A stretch of DNA of 64,000 nt from Glandiceps talaboti. Taxonomy: Eukaryota > Hemichordata > Enteropneusta > Spengelidae. This document shows, in pieces, positions 51,359 to 64,000 of the stretch (position 1 is the first letter of the stretch; each line of letters starts with the position of its first letter). The DNA is taken from positions 2,899,611 through 2,963,610 of the forward strand of contig NC_135571.1 of assembly GCF_964340395.1 (NCBI RefSeq), read 5' to 3'. The notes beneath the pieces were generated by a model. That model did no database searches and was not told where the DNA came from. It worked only from the letters and a program-made list of their open reading frames with translations. The translations under genes and the position numbers were made by a program.

Positions 51359-53624
51359 ATCTAATTATACTCAATAATAAAAGCTTTGTAATTATGTACG
51401 TGCTTGTAACTATATACTAGGTAGTACATTGAAAAGAGGCTAGGAAGTACATTAAAAGTCGATAGTTGACGTCATATTGAACAAATCCATGTTGAAACCC
51501 ATGCGTATGTTTATTTTGAAATCAAAGAATCATGTTTGACTCTTGAAGGGTTTACTTTTATAGAATATTGTTAAGCTATTCTCAATTTTACTTTGTTGAG
51601 ATTCCGAAATTTTGTTCGTTCGATAACAATATAATTCTGAAGCAGTACTTTATGGGGTGACAGCGATTTTCTCTTAATTTGATTTTTATACATTTTAGGT
51701 GGAAGGTTCATAGTACGCACTGAATTTATTTCGTAATCAAGAGACCTACATTCATATCTTTTTCTACTTTGTGCGAAAGTACATTCGTAAATCATTAGAC
51801 CCCTATTCGTCCTATTTCCCCTTATAAGTATAATTAGTACCGACATAAATCAACTTGAACAAGATTGAAACACGTGAGGGTAATTTGAATCTCGTTTCCT
51901 TCAATCGCTTCATCACACGCGATGTAAAGCGAGAACCCAAACACTGCAATCTATCAAAAAAGAAAGTCAACACTTCTTGAACCTAGCCATCAATTTTAAC
52001 AGTAAAGCTACTCGCTGTTAATGGCATTTAACGTGATCGCCTCGCGATAATATTTGATGGATAAGAAAACTTCACGGTATAGACTTGGACATACTTTAAT
52101 TAACAACACTTAATACACAGTGATCGAATTCCAGTTTTAGGTTTATCGGCTTGCTTCTTATATAGCCTTATTTGCTTAATCAAGATCTGGGTATATTCCC
52201 TCGTCTGTTGTACGTGTCAGCCTCCTAACTATAAAGGGGCACAAGCTGAATTTAAATGTATTTTTGAGTACATTTTCTTCTGCATATTAAGAGTACTCAT
52301 AGTATTCTACTTACTGATGTATACTTAACCATCACTTGCAATTAACTGAACTTAAACCTGGTATTAGGATATATCTTACAAATGATCAAATGACGTAATT
52401 TATCATACGTATCAAAAATGTACAGGAACACCCTACTATACAACCAACAGTTCTAACAATGTCAGAACACAGATTGTGATGTCATAGAAGATATACATCG
52501 ACATAAGCATTATACTAGAATAGTTGAAGTTTTGTGTAAGTAATACATATTCACATAAGTGAAAAGGCTTATAAACTCAGCTTGTGCCTCTTTAATGACA
52601 CATGGGATGCTGTTCAGTTATTAAATTGGACATGTTTGTTTTTTCTTGAATTTGAGACCATCTGCTATTCAGCTTTGTGAAACAAATATGGGTGTTAAGT
52701 TATTTATGGTAATCTTTTCAGTTTCTTGTATCATTAGAAATATGATATGATGCCTGGAAACGTTTTCGAGTATTCAAACATTAATGATTCATCATGCAAC
52801 TTCAGATATCACACCGTGGACGAATTAAACCTGTTAGAAAGAGGGAGATTAGGTAAACAACTGACTTGGATTAATAAAACTTGGCACAGCAAGTTGGATG
52901 TAGAGACTTATATTACACTCCAGCATTTGATTTAACAACTTTTCATAATAGTTCACGTTCACAAACAAATTTTTAGATCCCTTGGCATTTTATGTACACA
53001 CAAAGAGGCCATGAAACTGTTCTTTATAAAACCACTGTGTGTAATACAAGTCTCTGTACTTCCAACATGCTGAGCCAAGTGCTATTGAATGACTCTTTAT
53101 TTCACCGAAGTTAAACAATAACGAAAGAAAAGACAAAAGTGTGAATACAAAAAAATTAATATTAATCCAACATTTGTTTACTTCCCCTGTTTGTAACAGG
53201 TTCCGTTCGTCGACTGTATGATGTCAATAGTCGTACTTATTTTACACCATGTATGTATGGTAAGACGTATAAGGTTACTGAATCCGGATATCCCAAGCGT
53301 GTTACACCGCAGAATAAAGAAACTAAAGCATGTCTCGCAAACCAAAAATGATATAAGTTTACTAAATTCAGATATATTACACGTGTTAAAACCCAATACT
53401 ACGTCAGAATACACAGACTTAAACAGGTATGTTTCAATCCGGGATAACATATTTTCATAGGTTACTCTATCAGTGGAGCCATACGGATTATTTCGTATCC
53501 ATTTTGCCCTGGATTAACATTTTTTATAGCTCTGCCAAATAACCTTTTTTCGCACCGCAGATTTTAATCCTAATCTGATGTTGGAATTTAAGAGCACGAT
53601 TCACAAATCTGAAAAAATATTTAA
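51359..53624. other. Intron sequence, no exon seen
   Basis: AT-rich. Plus frames at 52747-52935 and 53218-53460 have no recognisable domain. A fragment CCATACGGATTATTTCG near 53479 resembles the end of the adjacent foldback family. Confidence 0.45.
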
Positions 53625-53955
53625 GTGGCCATATGGATATGGATTGGGTACTTATTTTGAATTTTGATTTTGTTATCTTAGCTTCCTACTTGAAAAATAA
53701 ACGTAAACAACATATCCTTGTTTGTAACTCTATAAATTGCAAAATATTAATATGAGTGTAAAATGTGTTTATTGTACATACAATAACAAACTTTGTTACA
53801 CATCTCTTAGCATTTTCCAATGTAATGGGTTACAAACACAGATTTGGTCAATGCTGTTTCACGTTGATTTTTCAAGTAGGAAGCCATGATAAACTTATTC
53901 ACAATTCATAAATTAAAATCCAAAATAAATACCAAATACTCATGCATATCGCCAC
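53625..53955. mobile_element. Foldback element (family 3), copy 2
   Basis: Preceded by TTAA (53621-53624). GTGGCCATATGGATATGGAT, GCTTCCTACTTGAAAAATAA, the central ATTGTACATACAATAAC, then TTTTTCAAGTAGGAAGCC and a right end GCCACTATAA. Arms pair imperfectly over about 150 bp. Confidence 0.8.
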
Positions 53956-54841
53956 TATAAGGCCACAACCGATCTAAGTCAATATCTAAATCATATTTTG
54001 TGAAGTAATTTGGGTTAAACCTAATGGCCATATTCACATATTTAAGCTTACATGGTAAGCGTATCTTTGCAGAATATTACAATTAACTTGATCAGCAATT
54101 TAGTGTGTCCACTCATTTATGTATATTGTCTGACTTCATTCAATTTGAGGAAATAAATTCAGAATTTCATAACTTTGTATTCCATGTATGAAGTAATTGA
54201 GGGTGTAATCAACTGCTTTTGGTTGTAGAATATTTCTATCAATGAAATTTGATGAGCCTTTAGTAGATTTAGATTTGCAATTAGGATGTATATCACTCTT
54301 TAAGATTAACATCGAAACATTGAACTTTAGTGTGTTACTTCTATATCGAATGTTTGGGATATAAAGGACACACTAATTTTTATCAACATTTTCAAATGGA
54401 GAAACCGGGGTTAGTAATGTTTACCAAGTTAAACATGTCATATAAATGCACTTATGGTCGACATTCAGGATTTCTTGGTCGATATGAAAAGTTCTAACAA
54501 ATATCATACCATCTTGTTAGCAACCTAAAACAAGTAACATAATGCGAACAGTAGTGTGTAGGTCACCGCCAAACTATTGGGTTGTGTTATGGCGGACCAA
54601 ATAAATTACTATCAAATATTCAAGGTGGGGCTAAACGGCGTAGTCAATATTGAACACATTAAAACGATGCACCTGCTTGAAGACAAATAGTGAGTCAGAT
54701 ATATTGAGCGAACTACAAGCTTGCACTTGGTGTAAATTGATGAATACGGGCACAAAAAATATACGTATGGTCGAATGAAACTACTGCAAATATCAAGATT
54801 GTTATCAAACCAAATAGGGTGATTGGGAATAACAAACTTAC
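53956..54841. other. Intron sequence between foldback copy 2 and exon 2
   Basis: Nothing recognised besides the strong GTAAGT donor of exon 2 at 54841-54836. Confidence 0.5.
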
Positions 54842-54984
54842 CACATCAATAAACTGTAAAATAGCCATATAGAATGAAATTGGGACGTTGGCCTGCACAT
54901 CTTGTACAGGGCGTGATATGGTAGAGTAGTTCGTAAAGAGGTCTTCTAATAGTCTATCCTCCGCAGTCTTTACCATTTCAAACC
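54842..54984 (-). CDS. nAChR-like subunit, exon 2 (start of the extracellular domain)
   Basis: After TTCACTTATTTACAG the exon starts GG (completing a split codon) and reads FEMVKTAEDRLLEDLFTNY, then STISRPVQDVQANVPISFYM and AILQFIDV before GTAAGTTTG. That is 47 codons, 143 bp, close to the usual size of this nAChR exon. The helix E-D-R-L-x-x-D-L-F followed by N-Y and R-P-V is the canonical N-terminus of mature nAChR subunits. NYS is a possible glycosylation site. The split first codon means an upstream exon ending in phase 1 must supply the signal peptide. The internal Met is not the start. Confidence 0.95.
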
Positions 54985-55426
54985 CTGTAAATAAGTGAAA
55001 AGTAATATAATGTAATGCGGCATATTTAGAAGTGATTGAACAGTTAAATAAATCGTATCAAACGTGATGCTCGATTGAGTTGCTCAGAAAATTAACTTTT
55101 TAATACCCTGTCTAAAATAATGATATCATAAATATACACTGACGTACTTGAGACTTTTATGAGAAGTCGAATTCTGCTATGGGAAAGTGGAATGCCGCTC
55201 GAAGTTCGTAGTGTTTGTTGTAAATGAGTTTTTGTGGTGGAACTATAGCACAGTGAAAAAGGAAAGGTTGATATTGTAATTCTGACGTTTGAGGTTTGAT
55301 TGGCATCAACCATATTATTTTCATAGAAGTGGCTATCCCGGTCATTGGATTAGTAATACTGTTTGAGCTTGAATAACTCTTGATATACTTTTATGGATTT
55401 GCTATAATAGATAAAAAATAAACATA

Positions 55427-55553
55427 GATGGATGGATGGATGGATGGATGGGTGGGTGGGTGGTGGGTGGGTTTGGGTGGGTGGATGGATGGATGGATGG
55501 ATGGATGGATGGAAGGATGGATGGATAGGTAGGTAGGTAGGTAGGTAGGTAGG

Positions 55554-55602
<49 letters not shown>

Positions 55603-55668
55603 GGATGGATGGATGGATGGATGGATGGATAGATGGATGGATAGATGGATGGATAGATAGATAGATAA
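55427..55668. repeat. (GGAT)n/(GGGT)n/(GATA)n compound microsatellite
   Basis: GGAT, GGGT, GTAG and GATA blocks in series. The Pro/Ile/Ser frames across it are artefacts. Confidence 0.97.
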
Positions 55669-56964
55669 GCACTGTCCACTCTATCTGACGTAAGTCGAGT
55701 AGCCCTATACATTTCATGTAATGTTCAGTTATGACAGATTTTGCTTCTACGGATCAAACAAGAAGCATTTTCAGACAGAATAGCAGTTTTAGATTGTTAA
55801 ATACTCCTATGCTCTCTGGCAAATCAGTCTTCCGTGTCCACAGAGCATGACTGAATGGCATGGTTAGGTCTATTAAATGGATGACAATAGACTATTATAT
55901 AGTACACTACACTACACAGTGTTGTCATTTAAGAATAAAATATGGTTAATCACAGCAAGTACATGCCCATGCATTAATTTGCAGATATATTCCCATCATA
56001 TTTCACAGCAACCTCGTTTTAAAGGACATTTTATGAAGTGTTGATTTAATTTCGATATCAGAAAGGCCGTCTTAATTATCCAATTTGTACGAAAAAGACA
56101 ATTTTTCTAAGGAATAATCAATTTATTGAAGGCCGTTGTCGCACTTAACATTGGAATTTATAGCATGGTGAGCAAGCTCTTTATGTATCAGCTAAAGATG
56201 TTGATGTTATCGATAATATGTACACGGCATGAAGTATAGATGAATAGCATTTGAAAAAAAGATTGTGAACACGGTTTCGTGTGAACTTTTGAAGGAAACA
56301 GTTCAGAACACGTTTCAGAAAAATCAATGCACTGAAAATTACGATGTTGGGAATTTGACACTGAAAAGATTGCAGTGTTATTGATAGCCCGTAGTGACCT
56401 AAAAATAGTGTTAAAAACTCATCAACATTAATATATTGCATTATAAATTTCTTTTATTTGATTATTCATAGCTGTTTTTATTAAATTTCATTACTACATG
56501 TTTGGCACCATAGCAGCACTATTTTGTTTGTTTTCATTTTAAAAAATCACACATTTTTATTACATTATTGTATCATTTACTGACATAATTTTATGATTAC
56601 AATGTTACACTTTCGATTTCTTCACTTTTCAGACTTTTTTTTTTATCTATTGACGGTTCCTTAATATTCTATCACGTATTTAACCAAACGAATTTTATAT
56701 ATTATATCAATATTTGAACGAAACTGTATTTCCTTTGTTAATCCCCCATCACTTTATTTTTTTGATACATTATTACTCTGTCCTTTAGAATGATTAATAT
56801 TTCAAATTTGCAAAGCTACATGTCTTACACAAAAACCTACCCTCAGGAAAATTGCTAGTTTGTTTTCAGTCAGCTTACATTCGGCCTATATTTCTTGATC
56901 TGGGAACTGTTAGTGCAAAGTCACGACATTTGTATTCCAACCCAAGTGTCATGTAGTATCACTT

Positions 56965-57080
56965 TAATTTATTTTATTTATTTATTTAGTTATTTATTTA
57001 TTTATTTATTTTAGTTTAGTTTAGTTTACTTTACTTTACTTTAGTTTACTTTATTTTACTTCACTTTATTTAATTTTACT
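56965..57080. repeat. (TTTA)n/(TTTAG)n/(TTTAC)n simple repeat
   Basis: Tetranucleotide TTTA passes into pentanucleotide TTTAG and TTTAC blocks. Confidence 0.9.
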
Positions 57081-60000
57081 TTAATGTATTGTTAAGATTG
57101 GTCTAATAATTGTATTGATAATTAATAGTGAATGTAGAGATGTTTATTTCAGGCCTGTAAGAAATATTCAATGTTAGTTATCATGAATATCATGGTTTAG
57201 TGGTATCTGTTGGTTGTTGGATTTTGACATCGATTGTTATATTGTTGGATTGAAAAAAGGCTTTGCCATCCACTTACTTCGTTATTTCGCAGTATCGCAG
57301 TGTTAGTTGTGATGTGGTATAAAATTAAACAAACGTCATGTCTATAATCGATGTAATGAACAGTTCTCCAACTCTTCCATCTATTGTCTATATTTAAACC
57401 AACCAAAGTATAATACTAACCCTACATATATATAATATTATGCAATGTTTAAACAATGTTAATGGTATAATAAAAGAGCGAAAATGTTAACAATATCACA
57501 TACACAACTGCATGATAATTTGAAAGAAAAACGGATAATAGGAAGGTTTTACAACCCTTTATATCTGGAACCATTTAGAGTTCTTATGTAGATGATTTGC
57601 ATGTGTTATGTCGCTTAACTTTGTAGTCATACTGATAGCCTATCCTCTCCAAACACTGTCTACGTTCTGCTCAAAACAATGAATCGATGATGCTACAAAA
57701 AAATGGCATCACAGAAAGCAATCATTGCGTCCGGCTAACTGTTGGGTAAAAGTTTGGATTTTAACTACATACATAAGCTGAATTGCTATTGTAATACTAA
57801 AACGGCACATGGCATCTGAACATAGATCACATTAAATAACTCATCCACTCGTAAATGTTTGAGTCAACAACTCTTTAATCAAGCAACTAATAACATACGG
57901 TCTGTGGCATTCCTCCGGCTATTTACTCTACATTTAACGACAAGTAACTGTTTATTGATACTGACACTGAAAGTACTGTTCCTTCATTACAAAATGTACA
58001 GATGGCTGCTAAATCATTCACTTCCAATAACATAAGATTAATGGTGACTTTCTTTTGCCATGAAATCATGCAAGAGGTTCAGAAATATGCCTCCTCCTAT
58101 CCTAGAATGATAGATGATCTCAGCAAAAGTTATCAAAATATTCGACATTAGTTTGATATTCTTGTATTTCCATTTACAGAGTTCAGGTACATTCACGATG
58201 TTTGATGATCAGTTACCAACATTCCGCTAAAGTATTGACTCTGCTGTTTATAAATTAAGTACTGCATTTTTACAGTGTAATGGCTTGCTAGTTGAAAAGA
58301 AACGTGACAAATGTCTAAAGGACTCCGAGATGTAAAAGAAAATTCTCACTAGGGTGTCAACAGTTATTATGAGGCACTGACGGAAGCTGTGACGAAGAAT
58401 TTAAAAAGCGAATATCCGTGTTCTATATTTAACTGTACTGGGCAGGAATACGAGAAAGCTTATCAACGGAGACAAGAGTACTTTGCAGTCAACTGATGTG
58501 TGAAAATAAGATTCACTGAACAAGCTATTGAAATGAATGTCACGTGCAACTGAATTGGCGGCCATTTTGTCGTCTGCTCTGTGATCGCTAACAGCTGCTT
58601 CATTATTCACAACCTTATCAGTTGACGAATCGAGTGCTCCTTTTCATCATGTGTTGTTTACATAATGGTTACCACAGTACATTTATCTTTTTGAACGATC
58701 TTTGAGCACATAACAAGAACAAGGATACTAATGAGTATTTTCTCATGTGTTATAAGGTCAATATTTGTTCGAAAATGAAATACTGTAGACGTCTTCTGAA
58801 AGGGGAATACCACTCCAGGAATAGAGACATTTTTATAAAGTATGGGTTATGGATAGTCATTTTATGAGTTTACATCACCTACAATTACTTGCGATTCAGA
58901 GAAACATCAATCTTGTGCCTTTATAGAGCGTCTTTGTAATAGGCTATTGCATCATGGGAGTCAGCAGAAATAATATAGTCAAGTTGCAAACTAAACATTC
59001 ATGAGTAATGAGTGTGTAAATCTTTCAGTCAAACGCCTCTCTTGGATATTCAGTGTGAAATGGCAGTTGGGGTTATTTTCGGGTTCATATTGATCGCTAC
59101 TTTTAAGGGTATATCGAGTCGTTGTTTTTATTTGTTTGTTTGTTTGTTTGTTTTTTGTTTTTTGATGTTAGGTTCACTTTTATAAAGGAGAAAATGCACT
59201 TTTCTGTAGAACAGTGTTAGGAAAGGAATTACTGTGCTGATTCTTCAGGGTATGAAAAATTAGACGCCTGATGTAATAGTACTGATAATGGATGTTTTGT
59301 ACAATAATTTACCAAAAGTTTTTAGTATTCATGGTTTTTTCAAATGATAGTTTGTATTCAAAATATTGAAGCACTCTTCCTCATTTATTGGGGTAACATT
59401 TCGAATACCTTTACTAAATACATATTTAATGACAAATACGAAATAACAAGACAACTGTACATTTGGAGATGAAACGGCATTAGATATGCCATATGCGATG
59501 ATTGCCCTGAAACATTCTGTTAAAAGGAAATTTAAAACTAACTCCCAATGCAGGAAATTATATTTCCTCAGGTGGACGGACACAGTGTCTTCTGTTTCAG
59601 GCGTGATATACCTGACATGGGTAATTGAACACAAGAAAACGTTAAAGTGTGCTATAAGTCACAAAGTGTTAGATTCCCTTTTAAATCATTACATCTCCAC
59701 AGATGGTGTATATCATTGATCGTTTATAGCACATCATTTTGACAACATTAAATGTAACTCTTTGTATCAACACAGTATTAAAAGCCACGGGTTTTTAACC
59801 AGTGTTTGTGCGAACATCTTAAAACTCCTACTGACCATGTTGACACAGTTCTATTGACTCTTCCCTTTTAAAAAAAGACGAACATTCGTTTATTCGATTT
59901 GCTTCAGTCTGTATCAAAGGACATCACGCAATGGGGAAATTCAGAAAGGTAATTTGGCGTAACAAGACAGTGAATTCGCCCTGAGGTCATGCGAAGAAAG

Positions 60001-60800
60001 AAAATGCGATGTTCTATTTTTTTGTAAGATTCTTTGATCAGCATGGAGTACATTGTACGAGATACAGATATGCAGAAACATATATATGCGTAGTCTGATT
60101 TCCTGTAGATGTGTTATTTCCATTAAAAAGAAACCAAAGACATTTAAGTAAAATCTGAAAGAGTTTATCACAGATTTGTAAAGCTTGTGTCACATCATCT
60201 GCCCTCTATTAGTTTCCGTGCTGTAATTCCATTAATGACGCAGTCTTATGATTTACATTGCCTTTGTACAACACATTCCACATTCCTGTATCTTGTCTCC
60301 CTATACCTTCCCGTCAAAGCAGTATGCAGATTGTTTTGATGTAACAAGAATGTGATTATTCTTAAAATATATAGTGTAATCCTCAAGAAGCCGTACTCTC
60401 ACATGAGACAAGATCATTGTAATTTTCGTCTTTTAATTTCACGCGTGACTAGATTAGTTCACAAGTTCTAATTTAATTTACCTAGGCTATCACATGTAAT
60501 CCCTTTCTTACAAAAAAAAATAACGCGGACTTGAAATCTATTTCAACATCAAAAATAATGTAGAAATCATTCAAATATACGTTATTTGGAAAATTAAAAG
60601 TCACCCCTACTTAGTATTCACATGTTAATGTAACAAAAGATGTAACAAATTTACTCAATTACATGTTTTTCGCTTGAATTTAAACAGCTCTGGAAACATT
60701 TTCATTGAAGACCTTGGAAAAAAATATACTGTTTTGATATTAACTCGAACATTATTCATCACAATATATGTGGAATACTCTGCATTGAGTGGTTGTCAAA
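57081..60800. other. No gene recognised
   Basis: AT-rich DNA with a (TTTG)n patch near 59130. A minus-strand ATG in an ATGGCCGCC context lies at about 58570. Frames of 60-100 codons on both strands lack motifs. Confidence 0.4.
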
Positions 60801-60817
60801 TGTTCTGAAAGACAGAC

Positions 60818-60832
60818 AGACAGACATATATG

Positions 60833-60864
<32 letters not shown>

Positions 60865-61021
60865 CATAAAGGTGTGTCACTGGCGAGAACAGTGCTCGAT
60901 GCAATATTAGTTATAGAGCATTATAGACTTAAATCAAAAGAATAAGGATGTTATAAGTCGTTACTCAGAGTTTCACGCTTCCTCAGCGATCATCAGGCGA
61001 TTTATAACATCCCGGATTAAG

Positions 61022-61055
<34 letters not shown>
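60818..61055. repeat. (TA)n tracts flanking a 15-bp inverted repeat
   Basis: TA/TATG runs at about 60825-60862 and 61021-61054. Between them GGATGTTATAAGTCG (60946-60960) pairs with CGATTTATAACATCC (60998-61012), one mismatch, enclosing TTTCACGCTTCCTCAGCGAT. This looks like a small dispersed element bordered by TA microsatellites. Confidence 0.7.
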
Positions 61056-61056
<1 letters not shown>

Positions 61057-61059
61057 ATA

Positions 61060-61459
61060 TTGTATTTATTTTGGACTTTTAAGTTATAAAATTAAAAAAA
61101 AATTATCATGGCTTCCTACTTGAAAATTGAGCATGAACAACACTGAGCAAGTTTGTGCTGGTAAGTCGACATTGCATTGCAAAAAGCTAAAAAATGTGTA
61201 AAATGTTTTGTTATTGTACGTACAATAACAAACATTTTACGTCCATGTTTGTAACTCAGCAACTTACAAAAAGCTGAAAAGTGTGTAAAAAGGTTTATTC
61301 CAAGTACAAATATATACACATGTAGTAATCGTTATAATGTATTGCATTGCAAACAAGGACTTGGCATATGTTGTTTCATATTGATTTTCCAGCCTTGATA
61401 AAATTGTTTTATTTAATTAAAATCCAAAATCATATCCAATCCTCATCCATTTGGCCACA
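61060..61459. mobile_element. Foldback element (family 3), copy 3, left end truncated
   Basis: TATCATGGCTTCCTACTTGA, the central TTATTGTACGTACAATAAC, and the right end ATCCTCATCCATTTGGCCAC followed by ATTAA match the other two copies. The left terminus is replaced by the TA microsatellite. The middle is longer, with repeated TTGCAAAAAGCTAAA-type and TTACAAAAAGCTGAA-type segments. Confidence 0.75.
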
Positions 61460-61465
61460 TTAAAG

Positions 61466-62234
61466 TGAGTCTTTCGTTAGGGTAAATGAATCATGTTTTT
61501 TTTTCATTTGTGTGATTAAATCAGACATTAAATCTCGCTCAAAATCACGAATCCCCTGCCAGCATTGATAAGTCCAAGCTACACATCGGTACACTTATAT
61601 AAACACGAATCTGTCATACTTGTCACGATTTGCATATGGATAGACATTACACCAGGTATCACACTGAGTGATCTCTGGTCAAAGTTAACAAGTTATTTCT
61701 CTGGAGCATTTGACTTTCATGGTATATTGTGGGCGTTATCCGTCTTTTAGATTGAAAATAATCTATTTTGTGTACCAGACTCGTTAAGGGACTCGACCAT
61801 TCATGAACTCTTAAAACCCTAGTTGGAGTACATAATTATTATTTAGGGTACGCACAGCGGCGTCGGTGCTTTACAGAAAACGATACTTTACTGTATTCAC
61901 TTATATTTTTGTGCAACTAGGGAGATATTTAGTTGTTGAAAAACCAAATATTTCAAATCTAGTGAAACCTGAATGTGTTACTTTTTTCTCGATATTTTAC
62001 ATTTATGATACACCTCATACTGTATAAAACAAGGAAAAGTGTATACTTTAGTATACGAACACGGGGGTTTGGGGGTGGGTGGTTCAGTGAAGTTTGAGAT
62101 GCGTTTTATTACTGCAGCATCCTATAGAAAGGTAGCAATATTTAAACTGTAAAATAATATTTAGATATTTATTGATATTGTGTTCTTTTTGAGACATTGT
62201 CATTTTTTCATGATTAGTCGATTAAGTGAATAAG
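61466..62234. other. No feature recognised
   Basis: AT-rich DNA with no coding or repeat signal beyond a short G-rich patch near 62064. Confidence 0.4.
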
Positions 62235-62460
62235 TGAGGGAGGGAGGGAGGGAGGGAGGGAGCGAGTGAGTGAGTGAGTGAGTGAGTGAGTGAGTGAGTG
62301 AGTGAGTGAGTGAGTGAGTGAGTGGGTGGGTGGGTGAGTGAGTCAGTGAGTCAGTGAGTGAGTGAGTGAGTGAGTGAGATAATTAGTGAGTTAGTTAGTT
62401 ACTGAGTAGGTGAGCGAGCCAACGATAGATGGAGGAAGTGAGGGAGGGAGGGAGGGAGTG
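62235..62460. repeat. (GGGA)n/(GTGA)n microsatellite
   Basis: GGGA, GTGA, GGTG and GTTA blocks, with a second GGGA block near 62445. Confidence 0.96.
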
Positions 62461-63780
62461 ATAGCTAGATCGACCTATCAAGTTTTTTATCACATTGTAA
62501 GATTAAGAATTTATTAAGAGGAAACACTACAGTATAAAGTTTGAACAATTTAATCCAAAACCAGCTGTAAAAACTTCATCCTTTATCAGCTGTCAAACTT
62601 CATACTTATCCTGACCAATGAAGGGCTTTTTCTCAGAGCTTGCTAAATTCAAAACACTTTATCTGTTTGTGTGTTATATTTATATTGCTAACGTTACAAA
62701 ATTACTCCTATTTGGAGCGCGTCAAGTTCAATGTCATTCTGTATGGCTTATAAACTGTTTGTCCTAGGAGTTAATAACGCTTGGACAATTGATCTTGTGA
62801 ATTGTATGTATGTATAGGCGCTCTATTATCGGGATAAACCAATAGATAATTTCAATTTTCGTAGAATAGACGGATCCGTATAGAGAAAATGGTGACTGTA
62901 ATAACGTGCTAATCATGTTACAACATGAATTACTTGACATTGTAAATGAATGTTTTTCATTCTCCAATGCATTGAATTCTTAGACTTGTGGATTTTAATT
63001 CCATTTCATACTGGAAATTGTTTGCCTGTGAAATCTGAAGATTTTATACATTATTTTTGGTACAGTAAGATTACATGTGTTAAGACGAACCGAATTCGTG
63101 ACTTTCGTATTTCCTTAAAGAGTAGTCAAGCTATCTGGAGAGAGCTCGGTTATTGTGAGGCCATGCACGACTTCATGTGGGCGAAAGGAAACGTGTGCAC
63201 TGCGTGGAATCTTACTGATATCGTATGACGCCATGAATATGCAAATATTTATGCAAAATGAGTCAAAGATGCGATGCAACGTTTTCGTTCATGATTTGAA
63301 TCGAACCAGGAAAATATTCCGTATGTCAATCCCTAGCAAAGATGATGAAATAATAAGTCATAAATTCATTAAAAATATGTTGCCAACTAAAAGCTATTGT
63401 TTTGACGTCATCGCTAGCAATAAAAACACAACTTTTGTATTTTATAAAACAAAAATTAATCTCCAGAAGTTGTCTTTTCAAGCGCCATGGGACTCAATGG
63501 AGTAACGGTCGTTAAGTTATTACCGGATAAAGAACATGTCATCTGCTGTTGATGTGATGGTGTTACGTGCACATGCTAATGTTCGGCTTATAATTTATTT
63601 TGGGTAATAGAGTGGTAGGTATTGTTCTATAAATGGCAGTGCTTAGTAAGAAAAATATAAAGAGCTTTGTCTTTGCACTTTTAACATAGAGAAGGTGGAC
63701 TGTGGATATATATTGTAGACTTTTAGTCTGGGAGTTGACCTTTCGGTGTATGATATATTCACCAAGACACCCACTCCTCC
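62461..63780. other. No gene recognised
   Basis: Two overlapping plus frames (62950-63228 and 63155-63505) show no recognisable domain, and no splice pattern joins them. Confidence 0.4.
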
Positions 63781-63799
63781 ATACGAGTGTACAGTATAC

Positions 63800-63985
63800 A
63801 TCTGTTTGTGTTCGTGCTTGTGGTTGTGGTTCTGCCTGTATTTGCACTTGTGTTTATGTGTCTGTGTCTTTGTCTGTCTGCGTGTGTGTCTGTGTTTGCC
63901 TGTGTGTGTGTTTGTATTTGTGTCTGTGTCTGTGTCTGTGTTTGTGTTTGTGTTTGTGTTTGTGTTTGTGTTTGTGTTTGTACGC
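63800..63985. repeat. (TGTGTT)n/(TGTGTC)n hexanucleotide-like repeat
   Basis: GT-rich, ending in a regular TGTGTT block before 63980. Confidence 0.93.
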
Positions 63986-64000
63986 ATGACTGTGTGTTAT

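Larger units (their letters stand above)
47474..54841 (-). other. Intron between exon 2 and the 45-bp exon (7.4 kb)
   Basis: Donor GTAAGTTTG at 54841 and acceptor TCTATTTACAG at 47474. Contains the repeats listed below and no recognised exon. Confidence 0.9.
54985..64000 (-). other. Upstream part of the receptor gene; signal-peptide exon not found
   Basis: The split codon at 54984 requires an upstream exon. Minus-strand frames with hydrophobic starts (for example at 56441, 58610 and 60171) were examined and none has a signal peptide followed by a donor in the right phase. The exon may be very short or lie beyond 64000. The rest of this stretch is AT-rich with the repeats listed. Confidence 0.5.

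Noticed and set aside
53218-53460. Plus frame with apparent internal peptide repeats (RRIRLLNPDIP and DISLLNSDILH)
   Set aside because: Similarity is short, no family is recognised and it lies antisense inside a receptor intron.
58401-58610. Minus-strand 69-codon frame considered as the signal-peptide exon of the receptor
   Set aside because: The hydrophobic part is not at the N-terminus and no donor follows in phase 1.
62950-63505. Two overlapping plus frames near the right end as a possible gene
   Set aside because: No motif, no start context, and no splice site links them.

Overview
The window reads as animal nuclear DNA. It has spliced exons with GT/AG borders, introns of 5 to 11.5 kb, dense microsatellites, a tRNA-derived SINE, several small inverted-repeat transposons and one large satellite array. 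The gene families and the repeat style fit a marine invertebrate such as a lancelet, hemichordate or mollusc. The sequence alone does not settle which. Nothing bacterial or viral was seen.

Layout. Positions 1-245 (minus) hold the open N-terminal end of a protein whose body lies outside the window. Positions 919-5825 (plus) hold a decayed multi-exon gene that joins a Mutator-like transposase domain to a DEDD-type exonuclease domain. It carries two in-frame stops, two frameshifts and a lost catalytic Asp. One of its introns contains a 1.24-kb terminal-inverted-repeat element filled with a 151-bp minisatellite. Positions 8161-15711 are a 350/351-bp satellite: 21 full monomers plus a partial one, with two monomer types and a higher-order pattern.

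Positions 20782-54984 (minus) are one large gene, a nicotinic acetylcholine receptor-like Cys-loop subunit. Five exons can be placed with consistent splice sites and phases: 54842-54984, 47429-47473, 35808-35917, 29595-30666 and 20782-20895. They give 493 codons, from the N-terminal helix of the extracellular domain through M4 to the stop. Only the signal-peptide exon is missing; it should lie above 54984 or beyond the window. The 45-bp and 110-bp exons match the classic nAChR exon sizes. The pore has the cation-type Glu-Lys at -1'/0' but an unusual Asp at 2'. Loop C has no vicinal cysteine pair, so this looks like a non-alpha subunit.

The introns of this gene are loaded with repeats: two SINE copies (about 37.7 and 38.9 kb), a 1.2-kb long inverted repeat (41.8-43.0 kb), three copies of a foldback element flanked by TTAA-like sites (30.8, 53.6 and 61.1 kb, the last upstream of exon 2), three copies of a GTTTCCGATAAC/GTTTGGTT-ended MITE (7.65, 32.8 and 40.4 kb; the first lies outside the gene), a hairpin MITE pair (28.8 and 51.2 kb) and many simple repeats. 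From 54985 to the end no exon could be recognised.
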